DNA from: Marmoricola sp. OAE513
GTDB taxonomy: Bacteria; Actinomycetota; Actinomycetes; Propionibacteriales; Nocardioidaceae
Direction: 5' to 3'
Assembly (NCBI RefSeq): GCF_040546585.1
Contig: NZ_JBEPOC010000001.1
Span: 868,001-932,000 of the forward strand
Length of the DNA: 64,000 bases
Shown in pieces: positions 8,600-16,176 of this stretch. Below the pieces are notes generated by a model. It saw only the letters and a program-made list of their open reading frames with translations, did not search any database and was not told the origin of the DNA. Position 1 is the first letter of the stretch; every line of letters begins with the position of its first letter. A program made the position numbers and the translations under genes.

Positions 8600-9091
8600 G
8601 TGTACGTCCAGACCTCCTACCTGCCGCAGGTCAAGGAGATCCGCGACCTCCTGACCGACCTCCTCGACCGGGACATCCAGGTGAGTCCGACACCCCCGCT
8701 GGCGCCGACCCCGAACAACCCGTGCACGGTCGCGGTGTACGTCGACGACACCCTCCAGGTGACCTCGGTGATCGCGTTCGACCTCCCGCTGTCGGCGTAC
8801 GCCGGCGCCGCCATCGGGCTGGTGCCCGCCGCCGGCGCGGAGACCGCGATCGAGGAGCGCGTCCTGAACCAGACGCTGCAGGAGAACGTCTACGAGGTGC
8901 TGAACATCGCCGCCTCGCTGTTCAACCACGACGGCGCCACCCACGTGCGCCTGTACGACGCCCACCACGTCGGAGCTCCGCTCCCCGGTGACGTGATGGC
9001 CCGCGCCCTGACGCTGGGCCGCCGCGAGGACCTGGCCGTCGAGGTCGGAGGCTACGGCGCCGGACGGCTGTCGGTCGTCCTCGTCGCGTAG
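8600..9091 (+). CDS. CheX/CheC-like protein
   Basis: 163 residues from a GTG 5 bp after the second cheY stop. I do not recognise it firmly. The segment ENVYEVLNIAASLFN resembles the Glu-x-x-Asn helix of CheC/CheX phosphatases, and the overall alpha/beta pattern and operon position fit a divergent member. The preceding gene of this type also follows a cheY gene, so the operon may hold two regulator/phosphatase pairs. The stop codon directly abuts the first copy of the dispersed repeat. A structural role instead of a phosphatase role is possible. Confidence 0.6.
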   Translation: MYVQTSYLPQVKEIRDLLTDLLDRDIQVSPTPPLAPTPNNPCTVAVYVDDTLQVTSVIAFDLPLSAYAGAAIGLVPAAGAETAIEERVLNQTLQENVYEVLNIAASLFNHDGATHVRLYDAHHVGAPLPGDVMARALTLGRREDLAVEVGGYGAGRLSVVLVA

Positions 9092-9093
9092 TC

Positions 9094-9355
9094 GGTCGTC
9101 GAGCTTGCCGAGACGTCTGAACCAAACCCGGTCGTCGAGCCTGCCGAGACGTGGCGAGGTCACTGGAGCACCGAGCCCCCGGTCGTCGAGCTTGCCGAGA
9201 CGTGGCGAGGTCACTGGAGCACCGAGCCCCCGGTCGTCGAGCTTGCCGAGACGTGGCGAGGTCACTGGAGCACCGAGCCCCCGGTCGTCGAGCTTGCCGA
9301 GACGTGGCGAGGTCACTGGAGCACCGAGCCCCCGGTCGTCGAGCTTGCCGAGACG
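9094..9355 (+). repeat. dispersed repeat copy plus 51-bp tandem array (4.4 units)
   Basis: One copy of the GGTCGTCGAGCTTGCCGAGA element starts at 9094. A tandem array follows with units starting at 9130, 9181, 9232, 9283 and 9334. The period is exactly 51 bp (17 codons) and the last unit stops after the core. Units 2-4 look identical; unit 1 differs by one base in the core (CCTGCC for CTTGCC). The array begins 2 bp after the CheX-like gene and supplies the C-terminal codons and stop of the GIY-YIG gene on the other strand. Confidence 0.95.
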
Positions 9356-9651
9356 TCGGAACCCGCACTGCGATCGGCCATGCTCCGGGACAGCTCGGGC
9401 AGGTCCTCCAGACGGCCCTCCATCAACGCCTCACGCTTGGCCCTGCTCCAGCCCTGGACCTGCTTCTCCCGCGCGTACGCCTCCTCGATCCGGTCGAACT
9501 GCTGCGACCACTTGAGGACAACCGGCCGGCGCTTGCGGGTGTACGCGGTGCCCTTGCCGAGGTTGTGCTCCTGGACCCGTGCTTCGAGGTTCGTCGTGCT
9601 TCCGACGTAGTAGGAACCGTCGACGCACTCGAGGATGTAGAGGTAGCCCAT
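9313..9651 (-). CDS. GIY-YIG nuclease family protein
   Basis: 112 residues from ATG 9651. The GIY-YIG core is at the N-terminus: MGYLYILECVDGSYYVGSTT (GIY and YIG strands), then the Arg of LEARVQEHN, and later EEAYAREKQVQGWSRAKREAL with the conserved Glu-bearing helix. Single-domain proteins of this type (URI/YhbQ-like) are presumed structure-specific DNA nucleases; no target is known. The last ~13 residues (VSASSTTGGSVLQ) and the stop are encoded by the flanking repeat array. Inverted copies of the same repeat lie just upstream of the start. It breaks the path between the chemotaxis and flgB operons on the opposite strand and has no FliA-type promoter. Confidence 0.85.
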   Translation of the reverse strand: MGYLYILECVDGSYYVGSTTNLEARVQEHNLGKGTAYTRKRRPVVLKWSQQFDRIEEAYAREKQVQGWSRAKREALMEGRLEDLPELSRSMADRSAGSDVSASSTTGGSVLQ

Positions 9652-9677
9652 CGGTCGAGGATGCGCCCAGGTCACCA

Positions 9678-9800
9678 CGTCTCGGCGGGCTCGACGACCG
9701 GGACTGTGGACTCCCCATGACAGTTCGCCGCTGTGGTCACCACGTCTCGGCAAGCTCGACGACCGGAGCGCCACCACGTCTCGGCAGGATCGACGACCGG
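9678..9800 (-). repeat. three inverted copies of the dispersed repeat
   Basis: Copies in the CGTCTCGGCAAGCTCGACGA orientation lie at 9678-9701, 9743-9766 and 9777-9800, upstream of the GIY-YIG start. Two differ from the commonest core by one or two bases. With the direct array at 9094-9355 they bracket the GIY-YIG gene in opposite orientations. Confidence 0.9.
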
Positions 9801-9832
9801 ACGGGACCAACGTCCTGAATCGGTAGCAATCG

Positions 9833-9861
9833 CTCAACCCCCTCCTCGAGGGACCGAAGAG
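9833..9861 (+). promoter_or_regulatory. FliA-type promoter for the flgB operon
   Basis: CTCA (9833-9836), 15-nt spacer, GACCGAAGAG (9852-9861). The predicted leader to flgB is about 62 nt and ends with a good GGAGG ribosome site. Confidence 0.65.
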
Positions 9862-9929
9862 TCACCCGAGCACGGATCGCTCACCCCACGCCACGGACTG
9901 GCACCGCTCCCGCGCAACCGGAGGCTCCC

Positions 9930-10298
9930 GTGCCGTTCGCCGTGTCCGACGCCGTCAGCCAGGTCCTGGCTTCCGCGCTCGACGGTGTCTCCCTGCGGCA
10001 GCAGGTGACCGCCGACAACATCGCCAACGTCGACACCCCGAACTTCCGGGCGACCAGCGTCGACTTCGAGACGCAGCTCAAGGCCGCGATCGGGGGTGGC
10101 GAGTTCGCGAGCGGGCTCCCGGTCGAGGTCGGCGTGACCACCACCCCCACCGACACCCCGGTCGGCGCGAACGGCAACAACGTCGACCTCCGCAAGGAGA
10201 CGATGGCCGCGCTGCAGAGCCAGTTCCAGTACCAGATCCTCACCCGGGCGGTCTCCGACCGCTTCAACCTGGTGAAGACCGCGGCGACGGGCCAGTGA
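9930..10298 (+). CDS. flgB: FlgB, flagellar basal-body rod protein
   Basis: 122 residues. The N-terminal rod signature RQQVTADNIANVDTPNFRA (near 28-46) and the coiled C-terminal helix ending LVKTAATGQ are those of FlgB, a proximal rod component exported through the flagellar type III apparatus. GTG start with GGAGG 5 nt upstream. First gene of the flgB-flgE transcription unit, behind a FliA-type promoter. Confidence 0.93.
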   Translation: MPFAVSDAVSQVLASALDGVSLRQQVTADNIANVDTPNFRATSVDFETQLKAAIGGGEFASGLPVEVGVTTTPTDTPVGANGNNVDLRKETMAALQSQFQYQILTRAVSDRFNLVKTAATGQ

Positions 10299-10299
10299 C

Positions 10300-10689
10300 G
10301 TGGGTGCCTTCGACATGCTCCGCATTGCCAACTCCTCGCTCGGGATGCACCAGACCTGGCTGGACGCGCTGGCCAACAACATCGCCAACGTCAACACCGC
10401 GACCCGCACCAGCGAGAACGCCTTCCAGGGCCAGATGGTGATCGCGGGCGCGCGTTCCGACGGTGGCGTCGACGTCGCCGGCATCGCCTACTCCGACCCG
10501 ACCGGTCGCGTCGTCAACGACCCGACCAGCGCCCTGGCCGACGCCGACGGGAACATCCGCCTCCCCGACCTCGACCTGGCCAGCCAGATGAGCCAGCTGG
10601 TGATGGCGCAGCGCGGCTTCCAGGCCTCGGTGCAGACCACCAAGACCGCGCAGGACACCTACACCGCAGCCCTCCAGATCGGACGATGA
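10300..10689 (+). CDS. flgC: FlgC, flagellar basal-body rod protein
   Basis: 129 residues from a GTG one base after the flgB stop; an ATG at 10315 is an alternative start. It has the rod-protein signature WLDALANNIANVNTATRT near the N-terminus and the C-terminal FlgC pattern MAQRGFQASVQTTKTAQDTY. It assembles with FlgB and FlgG-like proteins into the rod. A dispersed repeat separates it from fliE. Confidence 0.93.
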   Translation: MGAFDMLRIANSSLGMHQTWLDALANNIANVNTATRTSENAFQGQMVIAGARSDGGVDVAGIAYSDPTGRVVNDPTSALADADGNIRLPDLDLASQMSQLVMAQRGFQASVQTTKTAQDTYTAALQIGR

Positions 10690-10691
10690 CG

Positions 10692-10776
10692 TGAACGAGC
10701 GCAGCGAGCGAACCAACCAGAACAGCGTCGACCGTGCCTCATCGGCGCCCGGAGCGAAGCGAGGACGTCGATGAGC
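10692..10776 (+). repeat. junction repeat copy 1 (flgC-fliE)
   Basis: About 80 bp between flgC and fliE. It opens with GAACGAGCGCAGCGAGCGAA and closes with GGAGCGAAGCGAGGACGTCG directly before the fliE ATGAG. The same closing block with a similar opening stands between fliF and fliG. The GAGG within it can act as the ribosome site of fliE. Confidence 0.85.
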
Positions 10777-11082
10777 GTCAGTGGCATCGAGAGCGTCGGC
10801 TTCACGCCGTACGTGCCGGCCTCCGTCAGCACGAACGGGTCGGCCAAGGTCACCGGATCGGGCAGCGAGTTCGGCAGCCTGGTGCTCGACGGTCTGGACC
10901 GCCTCGAACAGGTCCAGGACAAGACCGACCAGCTGTCGGTGAAGGCCGCGACCGGCGACCTCAACGCGATCCACGACTACACGATCGCCTCGACCGAGGC
11001 GAGCGTCACCACGCAGCTGACCGTCGCCGTGCGCAACAAGGCCGTTGAGGCGTTCAACGAGATCATGCGGATGCAGGTCTGA
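10771..11082 (+). CDS. fliE: FliE, flagellar hook-basal body adaptor
   Basis: 103 residues. The C-terminal part ([28 protein letters not shown]) is the conserved FliE helix that joins the MS ring (FliF) to the rod. The ATG and its GAGG ribosome site are inside the junction repeat. The stop overlaps the fliF start (TGATG), so fliE and fliF are coupled. The N-terminal 35 residues are Ser/Gly-rich and poorly conserved. Confidence 0.92.
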   Translation: MSVSGIESVGFTPYVPASVSTNGSAKVTGSGSEFGSLVLDGLDRLEQVQDKTDQLSVKAATGDLNAIHDYTIASTEASVTTQLTVAVRNKAVEAFNEIMRMQV

Positions 11083-12677
11083 TGAAGGACTCCCTCAACC
11101 GCGCGTTGGCGCGGTACCAGCGCACGTTCCTGGCTTTCACCACCGGCCAGAAGCTCGTCGCCGTCCTCGGCACCGGGGCCCTGCTGCTCGCCGGCTTCCT
11201 GGTGTTCCGCTGGGCGTCGGCACCGAGCTACTCGCCGCTGTTCTCGAACCTCTCGGCCAAGGACGCCTCGGCAGTCGTCGACAAGCTGGACGCGGAGGGT
11301 ACGCCGTACGAGCTCACCGACGGCGGGTCGACCGTGATGGTGCCGAAGGACAAGGTCTACAGCTCGCGGATCGCCCTGTCCGGGGAGGGCCTGCCGAGCG
11401 GGTCCGAGGGCGGTTACTCGCTGCTCGACAAGCAGAGCCTCTCGACCTCCCAGGCCCAGGAGCAGACGAACTTCAAGCGGGCGATGGAGGGCGAGCTCTC
11501 CAACACCGTCGAGGCGATCGACGGCGTCCAGACCGCGGTGGTGCACCTGGCGCTGCCGCAGAAGCAGGTCTTCGCCGACAAGCAGGAGCCGGCCACCGCC
11601 TCGGTGCTGGTCGCGACCAAGCCGGGAGCCACCCTCGGGGCCGAACAGGTCCAGGCGATCGTGCACCTGGTCGCGTCCAGCGTCGACGGCCTGGACACCG
11701 ACAAGGTCACCGTCGCGGACTCCTCGGGCAAGGTGCTCTCCTCCACCGACGAGAGCGGCGCCGGCGGGGCCGCGAGCACGCGGGCCCAGGAGATCTCGGA
11801 CTACCAGGACCAGACCAAGAACCGCATCCAGGCGATGCTCGACCGCGTCCTCGGGGCCGGCAACTCGACCGTCACCGTCACCGCCAACCTGGACTTCGAC
11901 AAGTCGGTCACCGAGACCAAGAAGTACAGCTACGACAAGAACAACGTGCCGCTCTCGCAGACCGAGAACACCGAGAAGTACTCCGGCCAGGGTGCCGGTT
12001 CCGGGGTGACCGGGGTCGTCGGCCCGGACGGCCAGATGGACTCCTCCACGACGACCGGGACCGGGGACGGGTCGGCGTACGAGAAGACGTCGAAGACCTC
12101 CGACAACGCGGTCGACACCACGGTCGAGCGCCGCGAGAACGCCCCCGGGGCGGTCCGGAACCTGCACGTGAGCGCCGTGATGGACGCCGCCAAGGCGCGC
12201 AACATCAGCGGCGCCACGATCCAGGGCCTGATCGCCAGCGCCGTGGGCATCGACGCGAACCGCGGCGACACCATCCAGGTCTCCACGCTCCCCTTCGACC
12301 GGACCGCCGAGAAGGCCGCCGCCGCGGAGCTCGCCGCCGCCAAGAAGGCCGACGCCAGCGCCAACCAGATGGACCTGATCCGCAACAGCGGACTCGTCGT
12401 CCTGGTGCTGCTGATCGTGCTGCTCGCCTGGCTCAAGGGCCGCAAGCGTGCCAAGGCCCGCGCCGAGGCCACCTCGTACGTCGTCGAGCAGCTCCGTGCC
12501 GAGCAGCTCGAACGTGCCGCGGCCGCTGCGGTCGAGCCGTCACCGGCCATGCTCGCCCTGGAGTCGACCGAGCAGTCCGAGACCGAGGAGATGCTCGACG
12601 AGCTCGCCGCGCTGGTCGAGCGCCAGCCCGAGGACGTCGCCTCGCTGCTCCGCGGTTGGCTGGTGGAGCGGCCATGA
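11082..12677 (+). CDS. fliF: FliF, flagellar MS-ring protein
   Basis: 531 residues. The first transmembrane segment is at about residues 23-44 (LVAVLGTGALLLAGFLVF). The YscJ-like ring-building motifs follow (ALSGEGLPSGSEGGYSLLD; FKRAMEGELSNTVEAIDGV). A Ser/Thr/Gly-rich region spans about 290-350, the second transmembrane segment is at 430-448 (LVVLVLLIVLLAWL), and the cytoplasmic tail ends in an acidic FliG-binding helix (EEMLDELAALVERQPEDVASLLRGWL). It forms the membrane ring on which the rotor and export apparatus assemble. Confidence 0.95.
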   Translation: MKDSLNRALARYQRTFLAFTTGQKLVAVLGTGALLLAGFLVFRWASAPSYSPLFSNLSAKDASAVVDKLDAEGTPYELTDGGSTVMVPKDKVYSSRIALSGEGLPSGSEGGYSLLDKQSLSTSQAQEQTNFKRAMEGELSNTVEAIDGVQTAVVHLALPQKQVFADKQEPATASVLVATKPGATLGAEQVQAIVHLVASSVDGLDTDKVTVADSSGKVLSSTDESGAGGAASTRAQEISDYQDQTKNRIQAMLDRVLGAGNSTVTVTANLDFDKSVTETKKYSYDKNNVPLSQTENTEKYSGQGAGSGVTGVVGPDGQMDSSTTTGTGDGSAYEKTSKTSDNAVDTTVERRENAPGAVRNLHVSAVMDAAKARNISGATIQGLIASAVGIDANRGDTIQVSTLPFDRTAEKAAAAELAAAKKADASANQMDLIRNSGLVVLVLLIVLLAWLKGRKRAKARAEATSYVVEQLRAEQLERAAAAAVEPSPAMLALESTEQSETEEMLDELAALVERQPEDVASLLRGWLVERP

Positions 12678-12759
12678 GTGAGCGAAGCGAACGAATCGTC
12701 CAACGCCGCGTCCCTCGTGCCTCGTCGGCCCCCGGAGCGAAGCGAGGACGTCGATGAGT
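12678..12759 (+). repeat. junction repeat copy 2 (fliF-fliG)
   Basis: About 76 bp filling the whole fliF-fliG gap. It opens GTGAGCGAAGCGAACGAATC and ends GGAGCGAAGCGAGGACGTCG before the fliG ATGAG, like the flgC-fliE junction. The final ~40 bp match copy 1 with only a few differences; the first half is looser. Confidence 0.85.
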
Positions 12760-13770
12760 GCCGCAACGCTGGCGGGCCTCGGTGTCCGCAAGGCAGCGAT
12801 CCTGCTGATCCAGATGGGCCGCGACCGCGCGTCGTCGGTGATGGCGCACCTCTCCGACGGCGAGGTCGAGGCCATCTCCGCCGAGATCGCGCGGCTCGAG
12901 TCGATCAGCAGCGCCGAGACCCAGCAGGTCATCGGCGAGTTCAAGGACATGATGACCGCGCGGGCGCACATCGCCCAGGGTGGCATCTCCTTCGCTCAGC
13001 AGCTGCTCGAGCAGTCGCTCGGGCCCGAGCGCGCCGCCGAGATCATGGACCGGGTCAAGGCCGCGGCCGTGCAGATGCCGTTCCAGTTCCTCCACCGCGC
13101 GGACCCCGCCCAGCTGCGCTCGTTCATCGTCGACGAGCACCCGCAGGTGATCGCGCTCGTGCTCGCGCACATGACCCCGGACAAGGCATCGCTGCTGCTC
13201 TCCGGGCTCGCGCCCGACCAGCAGGCCAAGGTCGCCCACCGGATCGCCGTGATGGACCGGACCTCCCCGGAGATCATCCGCGCCGTCGAGAGCACCCTGG
13301 AGCGCAAGCTCTCCTCGATGCTTCAGCCGGCCGAGATGTCGCGCGTCGGCGGTGTCGACCCGCTGGTCAACATCATCAACCGCTCCGACCGCTCGACCGA
13401 GCGCCAGATCGTCGACGGCCTCGAGGCTCTGGACGCCGCGCTCGCCGACGAGGTGAAGAGCCGGATGTTCATGTTCGAGGACATCGTCAACCTCGACGAC
13501 CGCTCGGTGCAGCTGGTGCTGCGCTCGGTGGAGGGCAACGAGCTCGCGCTGGCGCTCAAGGGCGTCGCCGACCCGGTGCGCGACAAGATCACCACCAACC
13601 TCTCGACCCGCGCCGCGGAGAACCTCGTCGAGGAGGTCGAGCTGCTCGGTGCCGTCCGGCTGACCCAGGTCGAGGAAGCACAGCAGTCCATCATCCGCAC
13701 GATCCGTCAGCTCGAGGAGCGCGGCGAGATCATGGTCCGGCGAGGGAGCGACGATGAATTCGTCGAGTGA
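12754..13770 (+). CDS. fliG: FliG, flagellar motor switch protein
   Basis: 338 residues with the three armadillo-like domains of FliG, including the EHPQVIALVLAHM motif of the middle domain. The charged torque helix lies near 290-300 (DPVRDKITTNLSTRAAENL). FliG couples the rotor to MotA and binds FliF and FliM. The start codon and ribosome site lie at the end of the junction repeat. Its 3' end overlaps fliH by 17 bp. Confidence 0.95.
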   Translation: MSAATLAGLGVRKAAILLIQMGRDRASSVMAHLSDGEVEAISAEIARLESISSAETQQVIGEFKDMMTARAHIAQGGISFAQQLLEQSLGPERAAEIMDRVKAAAVQMPFQFLHRADPAQLRSFIVDEHPQVIALVLAHMTPDKASLLLSGLAPDQQAKVAHRIAVMDRTSPEIIRAVESTLERKLSSMLQPAEMSRVGGVDPLVNIINRSDRSTERQIVDGLEALDAALADEVKSRMFMFEDIVNLDDRSVQLVLRSVEGNELALALKGVADPVRDKITTNLSTRAAENLVEEVELLGAVRLTQVEEAQQSIIRTIRQLEERGEIMVRRGSDDEFVE

Positions 13771-14413
13771 GGCCGCCGTGGTCCCGCTCCCCGAGCTCCG
13801 CACGGGCGAGTGGACGCGCCTCGGCAGCGGCGCGGTCCTGGGCGACGCGATCACCGAGGCCACGCTGACCTCGCTCGCCGAGAGCACCCGGCTGGCCGCG
13901 AGCGCGCAGGGCTACTCCGTCGGCTGGGCAGAGGGTCAGCGGGCGGCACGCAGTGCCGCGGCCGACGAGGCAGCGCTGACCCGCGAGGCGCACGACCGGG
14001 CAGAAGCGCGTCGCTCCGCCGAGCACGCGGCCGCGGTCGCCGCCCTCGAGGACGCCGCCGCCCAGCTCCGGGCCGCCGTCACCGAGGTCTGCGCGCGGGT
14101 CGAGGACCAGGCCAGCGAGCTGGCGTGGGAGCTCACCCGCGAGCTGGTCGGGCACGAGCTGGCGGGACCCGGCATCGACGTCGTACGCCGCGTGCTCGCC
14201 CTGGACCCGACCGCCCCGATCACCCGGGTCCGGCTGCACCCCGACGACCTCGTCGCGGCCGGCGACGCTGCCACGGCGCTGCGCGACAGCGGGGCGGTCG
14301 TCGTCGGCGACCCGTCGCTCCAGCGCGGCGACGCCCTGGTCGAGGCCGACGAGCACGTGCTCGACCTGCGTCTCGACCAAGCCCTCGAGCGCGTCCGCGA
14401 GGTGCTCCGATGA
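13754..14413 (+). CDS. fliH: FliH, flagellar export ATPase regulator
   Basis: 219 residues, Ala/Arg/Glu-rich. A long helical region (about 55-125) leads into the conserved C-terminal FliH/YscL domain (VEDQASELAWELTRELVGHEL, then RVRLHPDDL). It forms the peripheral stalk that binds and regulates the FliI ATPase. The assignment rests on the C-terminal pattern and the position between fliG and fliI. It overlaps both neighbours (17 bp with fliG; ATGA with fliI). Confidence 0.88.
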   Translation: MNSSSEAAVVPLPELRTGEWTRLGSGAVLGDAITEATLTSLAESTRLAASAQGYSVGWAEGQRAARSAAADEAALTREAHDRAEARRSAEHAAAVAALEDAAAQLRAAVTEVCARVEDQASELAWELTRELVGHELAGPGIDVVRRVLALDPTAPITRVRLHPDDLVAAGDAATALRDSGAVVVGDPSLQRGDALVEADEHVLDLRLDQALERVREVLR

Positions 14414-15724
14414 GTGCGCTCACCCTGGACCGCCGCCTGCGCGCGGCGCGTGCTGCCGCCCCGCTCCGGCTCGGTCGCGTGGCCGAGCTGGTCGGGCTGC
14501 ACATGCTCGTCACCGGCCTCGACGCCGCGGTCGGCGACCTCGTCGAGGTCGAGGGGCCGCACGGTCTCTCCCTGGCCGAGGTCGCGGCGGGCGGCCCGCA
14601 GGGATTGATCTGCCTCCCGCTCGGCCACACCCACGGCCTCCAGGTGGGCGCCCTGGTCCGCCACACCGGTGGCCCGTTGCTGGTCCCCGTCGGCGACGCC
14701 CTGCGGGGTCGTGTGCTGGACGGCCTCGGTCGCCCGATCGACGGTGGACCTCCGCTCGACCTGCTGCCCCGGGTCCCGGTCGACAACACTCCCCCGGGTG
14801 CATTGAGCCGCCCGCGGATCCAGACGCAGCTCAGCCTCGGCGTCCGGGCCCTGGACACGTTGGTGCCGTGCGGTCGCGGGCAGCGGATCGGCATCATGGC
14901 CGGCTCCGGCGTCGGCAAGTCGACGCTGCTCTCGATGATCGCCCGCGGCACCGAGGCGGAGGTCTCCGTGATCGCCCTGGTCGGCGAGCGTGGTCGCGAG
15001 GTACGGTGAGTTCATCGACAACGACCTCGGCCCGGAGGGACTGGCGCGCTCGGTGGTCGTCGTGGCCACCAGCGACGCTCCTCCGGTCGAGCGCCTCCGC
15101 GCGGCGTTCGTCGCGACGCGGATCGCGGAGTCGTTCCGCGACGCCGGCAAGCACGTCGTGCTGATGATGGACAGCCTCACCCGGGTGGCGATGGCCCAGC
15201 GCGAGGTCGGTCTGTCGGCCGGTGAGCCGCCCGCTACTCGCGGCTACCCGCCCAGCGTCTTCGCGCTGCTCCCCCGGCTTCTCGAGCGCGCCGGCACTTC
15301 GCCGAACGGCAGCATCACCGGGCTCTACACCGTCCTCGTGGAGGGCGACGACCTGCAGGACCCGATCGGCGACACCGCACGCTCGATCCTCGACGGTCAC
15401 GTCGTGCTGTCCCGGGCCCTGGCGACCAGCGGCCACTTCCCCAGCATCGACGTCCTGGAGTCGATCTCCCGGGTCACCGGAGCGGTGACCGGTCCCGCGC
15501 AGCAGACCGACGCGACCACGCTGCGCCGCCTGATGGCAGCGCACCGCAACATCCGCGAGCTCGTCGAGATCGGGGCCTACGTCCCCGGCGGGGACGTCGA
15601 CGCCGACACCGCGCTGGCGCTGCTCCCGCAGATCAACGCGTTCCTGACCCAGCCGCTCGGCGAGGAGATTCCCGCCGCGACGAGCTGGAACCAGCTGGCT
15701 GCTCTCGTCGGAGGTGGTGCGTGA
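14410..15724 (+). pseudogene. fliI: FliI, flagellar export ATPase, broken by a single-base frameshift
   Basis: The gene starts at an ATG overlapping the fliH stop. The frame runs through the Walker A loop AGSGVGKST and the LVGERGREVR motif, then hits TGA at 15007-15009. The reading continues in the +1 frame: EFIDNDLGPEGL, Walker B region VVLMMDSLTRVA and the C-terminal domain to 15724. Removing one G from the GG at 15005-15006 restores GREVREFI as in intact FliI and gives a 437-residue protein of normal size. All motifs are otherwise present. Since the rest of the flagellar locus is intact, a sequencing or assembly error is the likeliest cause. FliI energises unfolding and export of flagellar substrates. 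Confidence 0.85.
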
Positions 15725-16176
15725 TGGCACGGATTCCTGATGCCGGCCTGATGGCCGTGGCCCGGGTGCGCGGCGTGCGCGAGTCCGACAGCCGCCAAGG
15801 CCTCCGGACGGCGTGGGACGAGTACCGCGCGGCGCAGACCAAGGTCGACGAGCTGCGGGCGCAGCTCGCCCGCGCCGACGACTTCGTCACCGGCTCGGCA
15901 CCCGAGTTCCAGGCCCTGCGGCAAACGGTCGCCATGCTCGGCGACGCGCTGATCGCCGCCGAGGATGCCCGCGACGCCGCCCAGGTGATCAGCCAGAGCG
16001 CCTACGCGCGCTGGCAGTACGACCGCACCCGGTTGGCCGCGGTCGAGATGCTGCTGGACCGCCGCGCCACCGAGCGCCGCGCCGAGATGGACCGGGCCGA
16101 GGCCCGTCAGCTCGACGACGTCGCCGTGCAGCGCTGGCTGCGCGACCGCGACGCCGAGGGAGGTGTAGCCTCGTGA
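15724..16176 (+). CDS. fliJ: FliJ-like flagellar export protein
   Basis: 150 residues, almost entirely heptad-like and charged, forming two long antiparallel helices (about 10-60 and 70-140), the size and fold expected of FliJ. FliJ helps the ATPase ring open the export gate. Sequence conservation in this family is low, so position directly after fliI is the main support. The ATG overlaps the fliI stop; a GTG three bases earlier is possible. The stop overlaps the next gene's GTG. Confidence 0.8.
   Translation: MARIPDAGLMAVARVRGVRESDSRQGLRTAWDEYRAAQTKVDELRAQLARADDFVTGSAPEFQALRQTVAMLGDALIAAEDARDAAQVISQSAYARWQYDRTRLAAVEMLLDRRATERRAEMDRAEARQLDDVAVQRWLRDRDAEGGVAS

Noticed and set aside
7673-9316. 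547-residue frame spanning the repeat array and three che genes on the minus strand
   Set aside because: Its start is repeat sequence translated several times and the rest is antisense to clear chemotaxis genes.
9094-9355. CRISPR array
   Set aside because: The intervening sequences are identical, not unique spacers, and no cas genes are near; it is a tandem repeat.
15000-15012. Programmed ribosomal frameshift in fliI
   Set aside because: No slippery heptamer or following hairpin was recognised; a one-base sequence error explains it more simply.
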